Shown piece by piece: positions 1-10,417 of a stretch of DNA of 64,000 bases. The stretch covers positions 79,310 to 143,309 of the forward strand of contig JABFQX010000009.1 of the NCBI GenBank assembly GCA_013141505.1, given 5' to 3'. Below the pieces are notes generated by a model. The model had not been told where the DNA came from. It saw only the letters and a list, made by a program, of their open reading frames with translations, and searched no databases. The number at the start of each line of letters is the position of its first letter. Position 1 is the first letter of the stretch. Both the position numbers and the translations under genes were made by a program. The stretch comes from Methyloglobulus sp. (GTDB lineage Bacteria > Pseudomonadota > Gammaproteobacteria > Methylococcales > Methylomonadaceae).

Positions 1-27
1 ACACGTTACATCCAATATCCTGCAATC

Positions 28-549
28 CTATTCTATATCCATGTCCTTGATAGTTGCTGGTTGTCCGTTACATCCCCAATTACTGTCGTACCAACCCGCC
101 GCTACGGCCTTGCGGAATGATGAATACGGCCATTGCGCCGGGGACGTTACCAATGAGTGCTTGACCGGGTTATAATGGATGTAATCGACATGCCGCCGCC
201 AATCGTCTTCGTCCCTGATGGCATGTTCCCAAAACCGGCGTTGCCAAACATCTTTTTCCCTTGGGCGTTTGCCCTCTGCGCCAATGCGCTTGGAAACGTA
301 TTTTTTGATTTCCCGCCAACGCCCGGAAAAATCGTCGTCGTTGTCCGGCAATTGCCAAATGCAATGCAGGTGGTCGGGCAAAATAACTATCGCATCAATC
401 GTAAAGGGCCGGGATTCCATAATGTGTTTGAATGCTTCCCTGAGTAAATTAACATGTTGGGGTTCGTTGAAGATTGACCGTCGCTGATAGGTGACAACAG
501 TAAAGAAATAGCGGCCACCTGGGATGAATAGCCGACGGTATTCGGTCAT
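28..549 (-). CDS. REP-associated tyrosine transposase (RAYT, IS200-like Y1 family)
   Basis: A 173-residue single-domain Y1 transposase of the REP-associated type. The HUH metal-binding motif is visible as HLH at residues 60-62, and tyrosines in the YIHYNP stretch near residues 123-126 lie where RAYTs carry the catalytic tyrosine. The FWEHAIRDEDD stretch just before it is characteristic of the family. RAYTs nick single-stranded REP palindromes and are thought to spread REP elements rather than mobilise themselves. A near-perfect palindromic repeat lies 24 bases upstream of the start (573-661), as expected for a RAYT and its cognate REP. The gene appears intact. Family assignment is secure; mobility is inferred. 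Confidence 0.9.
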   Translation of the reverse strand: MTEYRRLFIPGGRYFFTVVTYQRRSIFNEPQHVNLLREAFKHIMESRPFTIDAIVILPDHLHCIWQLPDNDDDFSGRWREIKKYVSKRIGAEGKRPREKDVWQRRFWEHAIRDEDDWRRHVDYIHYNPVKHSLVTSPAQWPYSSFRKAVAAGWYDSNWGCNGQPATIKDMDIE

Positions 550-572
550 TGATTATTGCTAAGTTAGAGCGA

Positions 573-661
573 GTAGGATGGATAAGCGTAGCGCATCCAT
601 CAAAATAATCATCATCTTCAACTCTGGCAAGTGATGGATGTGCTACGCTTAACCATCCTAC
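573..661. repeat. REP-like inverted repeat beside the RAYT gene
   Basis: Two 30-base arms (573-602 and 632-661) are inverted copies differing at only two positions, separated by 29 bases. The arms begin with gtaggatgg and end with gcatccatca. The pair lies between the transposase start and the icd stop codon, so it may also act as a hairpin at the 3' end of icd. The layout matches a bacterial interspersed mosaic element (two REPs in opposite orientation), the likely substrate of the neighbouring transposase. Confidence 0.8.
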
Positions 662-664
662 AAC

Positions 665-1957
665 TTACATATTCTTTATCATCGCATCCGCAAATTCGCT
701 ACATTTGACTTCCGTCGCCCCCTCCATCAAACGGGCGAAATCGTAGGTGACGTGTTTGCTGGCTATGGTTGCGTCCATCGCGTTAATAATGGCATCGGCG
801 GCTTCGGTCCAGCCCAGGTAACGCAGCATCATTTCGCCTGATAAGATCAACGAGCCGGGGTTGACCTTATCGAGATTGGCGTATTTCGGCGCAGTGCCGT
901 GCGTGGCTTCAAATACAGCAGTGCCGGTTAGGTAGTTGATGTTGCCGCCAGGGGCAATGCCGATGCCGCCGACTTGCGCCGCCAGCGCGTCGGACAGGTA
1001 GTCGCCGTTCAGGTTCAGCGTGGCGATCACGTCGAAATCGGTCGGGCGGGTCAACACCTGCTGTAAGGTTATATCGGCTATGGCATCTTTAATGAGGATT
1101 TTTCCTGCATCTAAAGCCGTTTTTTGTTCGGTATTGGCGGCGTCTTCACCTTGTGCGGCCTTGGTGCGTTCCCATTGTTCCCAGGTGTAGGTTTGTGCGG
1201 GATATTCCCGTTCGGCTAAACCATACGCCCAATTGCGGAATGCGCCTTCGGTGAATTTCATGATATTGCCTTTGTGGACAATCGTTACGCTCTTGCGCCT
1301 ATTGATGATGGCATAATCAATCGCGGCGCGAACCAAGCGCTCCGTGCCTTCTTGCGAGACGGGCTTGATACCGATACCGGAAGTTTCAGGGAAACGGACT
1401 TTTTCGTAAGATTTAGGAAAATTTTCCTTTAGTAATTGCAAAAATAGCTTGGCCTCAGCGCTGCCTTTCTCAAATTCAATACCTGCGTAAATGTCTTCGG
1501 TGTTCTCCCGAAAAATCACCATATCAACCTGGTCTGGGCGTTTAACGGGGGAAGGCACGCCCTTAAACCAACGCACTGGCCTTAAACACACATATAAATC
1601 CAGCAATTGCCGTAACGCGACATTCAATGAACGGATACCGCCACCAATGGGAGTAGTTAATGGCCCTTTAATCGACACCAGAAACTCCCGGCACAGGTCA
1701 ATGGTTTCATCCGGCAACCAGGTGTTGAATAGCTCAAAGGACTTGCCACCCGCATACACCTCTAGCCAATGAATCTTTCGTTGTCCGTTATAAGCCTTAT
1801 CAACCGCCGCATCTAAAACCCGCACTGTAGCGCGCCATATATCAGGGCCTGTGCCGTCGCCCTCAATGTAAGGGATAATCGGGTTGTTCGGCACGACCAG
1901 CTTGCCGTTAGAGGAAGTAATTTTTCCGCCATTGGCGGGTGGGATGGGGCGCTTCAT
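665..1957 (-). CDS. icd: NADP-dependent isocitrate dehydrogenase
   Basis: Oxidative decarboxylation of isocitrate to 2-oxoglutarate in the TCA cycle, cytoplasmic homodimer. The protein is about 430 residues, close to the length of E. coli Icd. The substrate-binding serine loop [13 protein letters not shown] lies near residue 110, and the C-terminal cofactor region HGTAPKYA marks the NADP-using type. I start at the ATG whose complement ends at 1957, because AGGAG stands five bases upstream; the frame is open 17 codons further with no good ribosome site. It is transcribed away from hrcA. The REP palindrome follows its stop codon directly. Confidence 0.95.
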   Translation of the reverse strand: MKRPIPPANGGKITSSNGKLVVPNNPIIPYIEGDGTGPDIWRATVRVLDAAVDKAYNGQRKIHWLEVYAGGKSFELFNTWLPDETIDLCREFLVSIKGPLTTPIGGGIRSLNVALRQLLDLYVCLRPVRWFKGVPSPVKRPDQVDMVIFRENTEDIYAGIEFEKGSAEAKLFLQLLKENFPKSYEKVRFPETSGIGIKPVSQEGTERLVRAAIDYAIINRRKSVTIVHKGNIMKFTEGAFRNWAYGLAEREYPAQTYTWEQWERTKAAQGEDAANTEQKTALDAGKILIKDAIADITLQQVLTRPTDFDVIATLNLNGDYLSDALAAQVGGIGIAPGGNINYLTGTAVFEATHGTAPKYANLDKVNPGSLILSGEMMLRYLGWTEAADAIINAMDATIASKHVTYDFARLMEGATEVKCSEFADAMIKNM

Positions 1958-2067
1958 ATTAACTCCTGTGCATTGGGGTAAAACAGTGTTAAAGCCAAGC
2001 CCAATCATAACAAATCGGCCTGATTTGTCCTAGTCAGCACTATATTGTCGGGAGACTCCAGGGAATG

Positions 2068-2096
2068 TTGACAATATAAGGTTGTACTGATAACTT
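2068..2096 (+). promoter_or_regulatory. Candidate sigma-70 promoter for hrcA
   Basis: A perfect -35 box TTGACA (2068-2073) is followed after 17 bases by TAACTT (2091-2096), a plausible -10 box. Transcription would start just inside the CIRCE element, the normal position for HrcA repression. Read from sequence only. Confidence 0.55.
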
Positions 2097-2101
2097 CGCG
2101 G

Positions 2102-2128
2102 TTAGCACTCAATTAGTGGGATTGCTAA
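2102..2128 (+). promoter_or_regulatory. CIRCE operator (HrcA binding site)
   Basis: TTAGCACTC, nine bases, GATTGCTAA. This matches the CIRCE consensus TTAGCACTC-N9-GAGTGCTAA with one mismatch. It lies 16 bases before the hrcA start, so HrcA probably represses its own operon and releases it when GroEL is titrated by unfolded protein. Confidence 0.9.
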
Positions 2129-2144
2129 TTGAATTGGGGGATAA

Positions 2145-3203
2145 ATGGCTAACAATCAGGTTTTAAACGAGCGCTCGCTACAGCTATTAAAAACGCTTGT
2201 GGAGCGCTACATCAGTGATGGGCAACCGGTCGGATCTAGGGCATTGTCTAAAGGGTCAGAGCTAAATCTCAGCCCTGCGACCATCCGTAATGTCATGGCC
2301 GATCTTGAAGAGATTGGTCTCGTGCATTCACCCCACACCTCGGCAGGTAGAGTGCCTACCGTCAGCGGTTATCGCATGTTCATAAACACTTTATTGACAT
2401 GCAAACCTATGGAATCAAAAGACTTTAACCGTTTGCAAGAAGGTTTGACGGCAAATGACGATGCCGGTGACATGATCGGTACAGCATCCAGGCTTCTGGC
2501 GGATTTAACGCAAATGGCGGGTATCGTTACCTTGCCCAAACGAGAGACAGTTTACTTCCGGCACATTGAATTTTTACCCTTGTCGAATACCCGCGTATTG
2601 GTCATATTTGTCACCAATGAACAGGAAGTACACAACAAAATCATTCAAACTGACAAACAATTTTCTGCTGCTGAATTACAACAGGCGGCTAATTTTATCA
2701 ATTCGGTTTACTCTGGCCGCAGTTTGCAGTCAGTTCGGGAAGTCGTATTTAAAGAATTGCAAGAAGATCAGCAACGTATGAACCAAGGTATGCTGGATGC
2801 CATCAAAATAGCCCAGCTTGCTTTACAGCCAAATGGCAAAAAAGAAGATTATGTCCTAACCGGTGAAACAAATCTGATGGGTTTTTCCGAATTAGGCAAC
2901 CGGGACTACCTGAAAAAACTATTCGAAGCCTTCAGCCAGAAGCAATCCGTGCTGCATTTACTGGATAAGTGCATGAAAGCCGAAGGCGTGCAGATTTTTA
3001 TCGGTGAAGAATCCGGTTATCAGGCGTTTGAGCAATGCAGCCTGGTGACTTCAGCTTATTCCGTGAGCGATGAAGTCGTTGGCGTACTGGGCGTAATCGG
3101 CCCAACCCGTATGGCATATGAAAAAATTATCCCTTTTGTTGATATAACCGCAAAATTATTAGGTGCAGCCTTGAATCCTAAAACTGCGACCCCATCATCT
3201 TGA
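2145..3203 (+). CDS. hrcA: Heat-inducible transcription repressor HrcA
   Basis: A 352-residue HrcA. The N-terminal winged helix (about residues 1-75) contains SPATIRNVMADLEE, the DNA-recognition region, and the rest is the GAF-like and dimerisation part typical of the family. HrcA binds CIRCE sites and is kept active by GroEL. It is the first gene of hrcA-grpE-dnaK-dnaJ and has a CIRCE element directly upstream. The start follows a GGGGG stretch at suitable spacing. HrcA occurs in only part of the Gammaproteobacteria; E. coli relies on sigma-32 alone. Confidence 0.95.
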   Translation: MANNQVLNERSLQLLKTLVERYISDGQPVGSRALSKGSELNLSPATIRNVMADLEEIGLVHSPHTSAGRVPTVSGYRMFINTLLTCKPMESKDFNRLQEGLTANDDAGDMIGTASRLLADLTQMAGIVTLPKRETVYFRHIEFLPLSNTRVLVIFVTNEQEVHNKIIQTDKQFSAAELQQAANFINSVYSGRSLQSVREVVFKELQEDQQRMNQGMLDAIKIAQLALQPNGKKEDYVLTGETNLMGFSELGNRDYLKKLFEAFSQKQSVLHLLDKCMKAEGVQIFIGEESGYQAFEQCSLVTSAYSVSDEVVGVLGVIGPTRMAYEKIIPFVDITAKLLGAALNPKTATPSS

Positions 3204-3264
3204 TGACGATTGTAGTTTTCAACATTTTTACCCATTTATTATTTTACACAAAGGGCACCCGATA

Positions 3265-3891
3265 ATGAGTACCAAACAGGAATCGACAGAAGCACCTATA
3301 GAAACTGAAGATAATCAAGATATTAAAGAAGCAGAGTTATCGCTAACTGAGCCACTTAATCATGAAGCGCTCATAGAAGAATTGACCAATGAACTGGCCG
3401 CAGCCGAGCAAAAAGCTCAAGATAACTGGGACAGGGCACTTAGAGTCCAGGCAGAAATGGAGAATCTAAAAAGACGTACCCAAAAAGATCTGGAAGACAC
3501 CCACAAGTACGCCTTGACCGGCTTCGCCAAAGATTTATTGCCCGTTCTGGACAGCCTTGAACTAGGTCTGCAAGCGGCCACTGGCGAAAGCGAGGAAGTA
3601 AACAAGTTTCGTGAAGGCAGTGAGCTGACTATCAAGCAATTTGAAACTGTGTTTACTAAATACAATGTTGTAACCATTAACCCGATGGGTGAAGCCTTTA
3701 ATGCTGAACAACATCAGGCGGTAGTCATGCAAGAGGTTGAAAATGCAGCGCCAAATACGGTCGTCAGTGTTTTTCAGAAAGGTTATATGTTGAACGGCAG
3801 GTTATTGCGCCCTGCTATGGTGGTTGTGGCGAAAGCCCCTGAACAACCATCAAATCCGGAAACTGCAAAAAAACCACCAGAAGATAAATAA
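3265..3891 (+). CDS. grpE: Nucleotide exchange factor GrpE
   Basis: A 208-residue GrpE, the ADP-release factor for DnaK. An acidic, Glu-rich N-terminal tail (residues 1-45) leads into the long dimerising coiled coil, with [18 protein letters not shown] around residues 60-78. The C-terminal beta domain contains the family signature FNAEQHQAV. It lies 61 bases after hrcA and 76 bases before dnaK on the same strand, so all are probably cotranscribed. Confidence 0.95.
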   Translation: MSTKQESTEAPIETEDNQDIKEAELSLTEPLNHEALIEELTNELAAAEQKAQDNWDRALRVQAEMENLKRRTQKDLEDTHKYALTGFAKDLLPVLDSLELGLQAATGESEEVNKFREGSELTIKQFETVFTKYNVVTINPMGEAFNAEQHQAVVMQEVENAAPNTVVSVFQKGYMLNGRLLRPAMVVVAKAPEQPSNPETAKKPPEDK

Positions 3892-3967
3892 CAGGCTTGA
3901 ACAACACAAAAAAGCCCCCATATTTAACACAATCTTAATTTTTACACATTCAAGTCTGGAGCATTCA

Positions 3968-5896
3968 ATGGCTAAAATAATTGGCATAGATTTAGGTACC
4001 ACGAATTCCTGCGTCGCCGTACTGGAAAATGGCGTGGCGAAGGTTATCGAAAACAGCGAAGGCGCACGTACCACACCGTCAATCATTGCATTTACTAATG
4101 ATGATGAAGTGTTGGTAGGGCAATCAGCTAAACGACAATCCGTTACCAATCCCAAAAACACCTTATTTGCAATTAAGCGGTTGATTGGTCGCCGTTTTAA
4201 AGATGATGTCGTTCAAAAAGACATCAAAATGGTGCCTTACAACATCGTTGAAGCTGGCAATGGCGATGCCTGGGTCGAAGTCAATGGCAAAAAAATGGCG
4301 GCACCGGAGATTTCAGCCCGGATCCTGATGAAATTAAAGAAAGATGCCGAAGCCTATTTGGGTGAAGAAGTGACCGAAGCGGTTATCACTGTCCCCGCTT
4401 ACTTCAACGACTCCCAACGACAAGCCACCAAAGACGCAGGTCGTATTGCTGGTTTGGAAGTCAAACGGATTATCAACGAACCCACTGCTTCAGCGTTGGC
4501 GTTTGGCATGGACAAACCCAAAGGAGATACCAAAATTGCAGTTTATGACTTAGGTGGCGGTACGTTCGACGTTTCCATCATCGAAATTGCCGAGATTGAT
4601 GGTGAACATCAGTTTGAAGTGTTGTCAACCAATGGTGATACCTTCTTGGGCGGAGAAGATTTTGACTCACGGGTTATCGAATATCTTGCCAACGAATTCA
4701 AAAAAGATACTGGCGTTGACTTGCACAACGACCCATTGGCCTTACAACGTCTTAAAGAAGCGGCTGAAAAAGCCAAGATTGAGTTGTCATCCAGCCAGCA
4801 AACGGACGTTAATTTACCTTACATTACCGCTGATGCCTCAGGCCCTAAGCATCTTAATGTTAAATTGACCCGTGCAAAACTGGAATCGTTGGTCGAGGAG
4901 CTAATCCTCCGCACTAAAGGCCCTTGTGAGATGGCGATTAAGGACTCCGGTTTGTCGATTTCGGATATTCATGACGTGATTTTGGTCGGCGGTCAAACCC
5001 GTATGCCGAAAGTACAGGAAATGGTCAAAAACATTTTCGGCAAAGAGCCACGTAAGGATGTCAATCCAGACGAAGCGGTTGCCTTGGGTGCAGCCATTCA
5101 GGCAGGTGTATTGGCGGGTGATGTAAAAGATGTGTTGTTACTGGACGTTATTCCCTTATCGCTCGGTATTGAGACGATGGGCGGCGTTATGACCAAACTC
5201 ATCGAGAAAAACACTACGATTCCAACCAATGCGTCACAAGTGTTTTCGACCGCAGAAAACAACCAAACGGCGGTGACAATCCATGTATTGCAAGGAGAGC
5301 GCGAAATCGCCTCTGCCAATAAATCGTTGGGACGTTTTGATTTGGCTGACATCCCACCAGCGCCACGTGGCGTACCGCAAATTGAAGTGTCTTTTGACAT
5401 CGACGCGAATGGTATATTGAACGTATCGGCAAAAGACAAGGCGACGGGCAAGAAGCAATCTATCGTGATTAAGGCTTCCAGCGGTTTATCGGATGATGAA
5501 GTGCAACGAATGATTAAGGATGCAGAACTCCATGCCGATGAAGACCGCAAGTTGAAAGACCTGATTTCTGCGCGTAATCAAGCCGATGGTATGATCCACG
5601 CCACCGAAAAATCTTTGAAAGATCTGGGCGACCAAGTTGCGGCAGATGAAAAATCAGCAATTGAATCGGCAATTGAAGCGTTGAAAGAAGCGGTCAAAGG
5701 TGACGATAAAGATGCTATTGAAACGAAAACCAATAGCTTGGCTGAGGTTTCAGGCAAATTGGCGGAACGTGTCTACGCACAAACAGCAGGTGGAGACGAT
5801 GCCGAGGCTTCAGCACAACCGGGTTCATCTTCGCATAAAGCCGATGATGGCGTGGTTGATGCCGAGTTTGAAGAAGTTAACGACGATAAAAAATAA
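3968..5896 (+). CDS. dnaK: Molecular chaperone DnaK (Hsp70)
   Basis: A 642-residue Hsp70. ATPase-domain signatures are [13 protein letters not shown] at the N-terminus and [10 protein letters not shown] near residue 193; the substrate-binding domain follows and the tail ends in the acidic [13 protein letters not shown] start at 3968, after a GGAG site, where the family's [10 protein letters not shown] begins; the frame is open 48 codons further but that stretch overlaps grpE and has no homology. It works with DnaJ and GrpE, both in this operon, in folding and heat-shock recovery. Confidence 0.97.
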   Translation: MAKIIGIDLGTTNSCVAVLENGVAKVIENSEGARTTPSIIAFTNDDEVLVGQSAKRQSVTNPKNTLFAIKRLIGRRFKDDVVQKDIKMVPYNIVEAGNGDAWVEVNGKKMAAPEISARILMKLKKDAEAYLGEEVTEAVITVPAYFNDSQRQATKDAGRIAGLEVKRIINEPTASALAFGMDKPKGDTKIAVYDLGGGTFDVSIIEIAEIDGEHQFEVLSTNGDTFLGGEDFDSRVIEYLANEFKKDTGVDLHNDPLALQRLKEAAEKAKIELSSSQQTDVNLPYITADASGPKHLNVKLTRAKLESLVEELILRTKGPCEMAIKDSGLSISDIHDVILVGGQTRMPKVQEMVKNIFGKEPRKDVNPDEAVALGAAIQAGVLAGDVKDVLLLDVIPLSLGIETMGGVMTKLIEKNTTIPTNASQVFSTAENNQTAVTIHVLQGEREIASANKSLGRFDLADIPPAPRGVPQIEVSFDIDANGILNVSAKDKATGKKQSIVIKASSGLSDDEVQRMIKDAELHADEDRKLKDLISARNQADGMIHATEKSLKDLGDQVAADEKSAIESAIEALKEAVKGDDKDAIETKTNSLAEVSGKLAERVYAQTAGGDDAEASAQPGSSSHKADDGVVDAEFEEVNDDKK

Positions 5897-5933
5897 AAGT
5901 TCGCCTAATTTGGCGCATACTTTAACCTAAGCT

Positions 5934-5963
5934 GTAAGGGTGGTGCTTATACATTACCCTTAC
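5934..5963 (+). terminator. Weak hairpin between dnaK and dnaJ
   Basis: Arms gtaagggt (5934-5941) and acccttac (5956-5963) form an 8-bp stem with a 14-base loop, followed by gttttc. The stem is short and the T-run interrupted, so it is more likely a partial attenuator or RNA-processing site within the operon than a full terminator. Confidence 0.4.
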
Positions 5964-6007
5964 GTTTTCAGGAAACTTTAGAACCGCCGTTGGCGGTTAT
6001 TTACGTT

Positions 6008-7947
<1,940 letters not shown>

Positions 7948-8321
7948 TATTTTTTGCAGGGCAAGACAAACGTTAATATTTCTTTAATATTTCTGTGTCA
8001 TAATTACCTACAATGTATAAGAAGACGCGATAACTTTACCGGTTATGTGCAAGCAAGTGTGGATTTTAGGAGTTACGTGGAGTCGCCTGCATAGGCTTCT
8101 CGACGGTTCCGATAATTCTTGTTAGCAAACACAACCGTTAAATTCAGGTCTTCCTGTATATTTGTGTTAAACGCATTTTTACCAGCTACGATCTTTTGCT
8201 TTTTCTCTGATCGAAGTCATTTTTACTTTTTATTTCGGATACACGATATCTTGCTGCATTTTTGCTTGTTTTCCTCATAGGAAGATTTCAATCTGCTGTC
8301 AGGTGTCCTGGAGGGATTCTT
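7948..8321. other. Intergenic region between dapB and the small ORFs
   Basis: About 370 AT-rich bases with no convincing gene. I found no strong terminator after dapB and no recognisable tRNA or riboswitch. A T-rich run near 8190-8235 may mark the end of a transcript. This interval is where carA would often start in relatives. Confidence 0.5.
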
Positions 8322-8549
8322 ATGTCATTTTTTATTTTATTGATGCCTTTATTGGCTTTTTTATTGTCTACCAAGCGTTTGCTAGCCTGGGTGGTTTCAA
8401 CTAATTATTTGGGATTTGGCTTGATAATTAAGTTGCTATGGCAGTGTTTGCTTTATGCCACAGATTGGGTCTGGCAGCAAAGTTACAGGATTTTGCACTA
8501 CCCCAAACAAACCTATGGAAAAATTTGCTGGCTTTTGATGTCGGTGTAG
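8322..8549 (+). CDS. Small hydrophobic protein, hypothetical
   Basis: A 75-residue ORF with a strong GGAGG ribosome site eight bases before the ATG. The N-terminal 50 residues are hydrophobic (MSFFILLMPLLAFLL, then GFGLIIKLLW) and probably form one or two membrane segments; the tail has no recognisable motif. From about 8438 a second overlapping frame stays open to 8656 and contains another hydrophobic stretch, VEIAHLVALFFLAIAEP, so the two may be halves of one frameshifted membrane protein. I do not recognise the family. It lies alone between dapB and modE. Confidence 0.4.
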   Translation: MSFFILLMPLLAFLLSTKRLLAWVVSTNYLGFGLIIKLLWQCLLYATDWVWQQSYRILHYPKQTYGKICWLLMSV

Positions 8550-8780
8550 AAATTGCTCATCTTGTCGCGTTATTTTTTTTAGCGATTGCAGAACCTGTTC
8601 AAGATCTAACCAACAGCAATATCAAGACAACCGAGAACACTTCGTGCGAACTTTAGTTGAGGCTTGTTTCACTGTTTGCCGCACCGACACTTTCTTGTCC
8701 GCCGCTTGTACCTTTTAGGTATCAACCCTTGCCGCTGTTGGGTGCACGATGCTAATGCGAATACTGTCAAAGATAGCCCG

Positions 8781-9599
8781 TCATAGACGAGATGTTGCCC
8801 CGAGCATCACTGCATTGCTTTTAAAAATAGCATAAGCGGTTGTGCCACGGTTCAACTCCAGCGATTCAGCACTGACCTGAGTTAGCGTAGCAATAAGGCT
8901 TTCACCACCTTGAAGTTGAATCGCTACTTCTGAATCAACGCCATCATGTTGGACGCGAATCACTTTACCATTTAGACAATTTCGCGCTGACAAGATATAG
9001 CTATCAGGATCGGTAACAACGATAATCTCCGTGGCATTAATCAACAATAACACATCGCTGCCGACGCTGAGATCAAGTTGCCTTAACTCCGACAAAGCGA
9101 GGGATGCAACAACCTTTTCCCCACCTTTCAATTCGACGAACACTTCTGCATTAATGGCGCTGGTATCAATAGTGGTGATTACACCAAATAACTGATTAGT
9201 TGCGCTGGTTTTGATTGCCAGCCGTTTAAGCAGTAAATGGACATTAGGATCGTCAGCCAAGTTTCGATTGAGTTGTTGTAAGAATTCCCTGTGCTGCTGT
9301 TCCAAACCGGTAAATAGCTTTAATAAAGCATGACCTGCGGTGGTTAGTTTCGTCCCGCCGCCTTTGCTGCCGCCCGTTGCTGTGGCAATCAACACTTTGG
9401 GGGCAAGATTATTGGCACGTTCTATCATCTGCCAAGCGCCTTTGTAACTTAAGCCAATTTCTTTGGCGGCTTGATTGATCGAACCGCTTTGCTCGATTGC
9501 CCGCAACAAGCTGATCATGCGACTGTCGAGTGAGCCAGCCAGACGTAACTCGCCTTCAACCCAAGAGGGGCTTATGCCGTCATTTGATTCTTTCGTCAT
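8781..9599 (-). CDS. modE: Molybdate-responsive transcriptional regulator ModE
   Basis: A 272-residue ModE with the full architecture: an N-terminal winged helix (about residues 20-115, including INQAAKEIGLSYKGAWQMIE and the glycine-rich wing TGGSKGGGTKLT), then two Mop/TOBE domains (about 130-195 and 203-268) that bind molybdate. Molybdate-loaded ModE represses molybdate uptake genes and can activate molybdoenzyme genes. It diverges from the molbindin-porin-modABC cluster across a 325-base gap that contains a perfect 13-bp inverted repeat fitting a ModE box. Confidence 0.93.
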   Translation of the reverse strand: MTKESNDGISPSWVEGELRLAGSLDSRMISLLRAIEQSGSINQAAKEIGLSYKGAWQMIERANNLAPKVLIATATGGSKGGGTKLTTAGHALLKLFTGLEQQHREFLQQLNRNLADDPNVHLLLKRLAIKTSATNQLFGVITTIDTSAINAEVFVELKGGEKVVASLALSELRQLDLSVGSDVLLLINATEIIVVTDPDSYILSARNCLNGKVIRVQHDGVDSEVAIQLQGGESLIATLTQVSAESLELNRGTTAYAIFKSNAVMLGATSRL

Positions 9600-9684
9600 G
9601 TCAATATCTAAAAATATGAGCTATCAAATTAGTCAGGACTTTTCCGGCGCACGTATTATTTCTCTAAAAGAAACGTGCTGTCTT

Positions 9685-9722
9685 TATATTTCGTTATTTA
9701 CTTTTATACATAACGAAATATA
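9685..9722. promoter_or_regulatory. Probable ModE operator
   Basis: The 13-base arms tatatttcgttat (9685-9697) and ataacgaaatata (9710-9722) are exact inverted copies separated by 12 bases. The arms contain CGTTAT and ATAACG, the core of known ModE boxes. It lies between divergent modE and the mod genes, so ModE could control both directions from it. Confidence 0.8.
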
Positions 9723-9924
9723 CTAGCCTTGAGCCTTCACGAAGACGAATGAATTTCATTTTTGAACTGCTCTGTAAGGTGTATTTTGAAATTATAGGTC
9801 ATGCATTTTTTGCAAAACAGACTTTTTGTTGCATCCAGACTTAACGGCACGATCAATCTGAACTAACCGCTTTAACGAGTATTGAAAAATACAATCATTA
9901 GCCAGCCATTATTGAGGTATTGAT

Positions 9925-10353
9925 ATGAAAGCCAGTGCACGTAATCAGTTTAACGGAACAGTCAGTGAAGTGCGTATTGGTTCGGTGAGTACCGAAGTCC
10001 ATCTTTTCTTGAAAGGTGGCGAAACTATCGTTGCTACAATTACTAAAGAATCTGCCGAAACGATGGGAATTAAGGCTGGCAAGGAAGTGATCGCTTTGGT
10101 TAAGGCACCGCAAATTATCATTGTCAGCGATTTCGGCGGCTACCGGATTTCGGCAAGAAATCAATTACTGGGAACAGTAACCCAGATTAAGGCCGGTGTA
10201 GTCAACTCCGAAGTCGATATCGAGTCGAAAGGTGGTGAGCAGATTGCTGCTACGGTTACCAATGACAGCGTTGAAACCCTGGGTTTGTGTAAAGGCCAGC
10301 CGGTCACTGCTATTTTCAAGGCTGGTGCAGTCATTCTGGCTGTTGCTGATTGA
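9925..10353 (+). CDS. Molbindin with two Mop domains
   Basis: A 142-residue cytoplasmic molybdate-binding protein made of two tandem Mop domains (residues 1-68 and 74-140), each starting with the same SARNQ motif and carrying a KGGE.I.AT segment. Such molbindins assemble into oligomers that store molybdate or tungstate and buffer its cytoplasmic level. It is the first gene downstream of the ModE operator, ahead of the porin and modABC. The ATG follows GAGG at 9911-9914 with about ten bases spacing. It resembles ModG of Azotobacter, but I leave the symbol open. Confidence 0.9.
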   Translation: MKASARNQFNGTVSEVRIGSVSTEVHLFLKGGETIVATITKESAETMGIKAGKEVIALVKAPQIIIVSDFGGYRISARNQLLGTVTQIKAGVVNSEVDIESKGGEQIAATVTNDSVETLGLCKGQPVTAIFKAGAVILAVAD

Positions 10354-10417
10354 TTGCTGGCTTAACGCCCTTGTTTAAATAAATGCTATACGCGTAACCT
10401 ACTCAGCTAATCCTATA

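Noticed and set aside
3199..3238. A possible sigma-32 promoter before grpE (CTTGATG and CCCATTTA)
   Set aside because: The spacing of about 25 bases is far longer than the usual 13-17.
8041..8180. A structured leader that might be a molybdenum-cofactor riboswitch, given the nearby mod genes
   Set aside because: I could not match it to the conserved motif, and the next gene is an unknown small ORF rather than a molybdenum gene.
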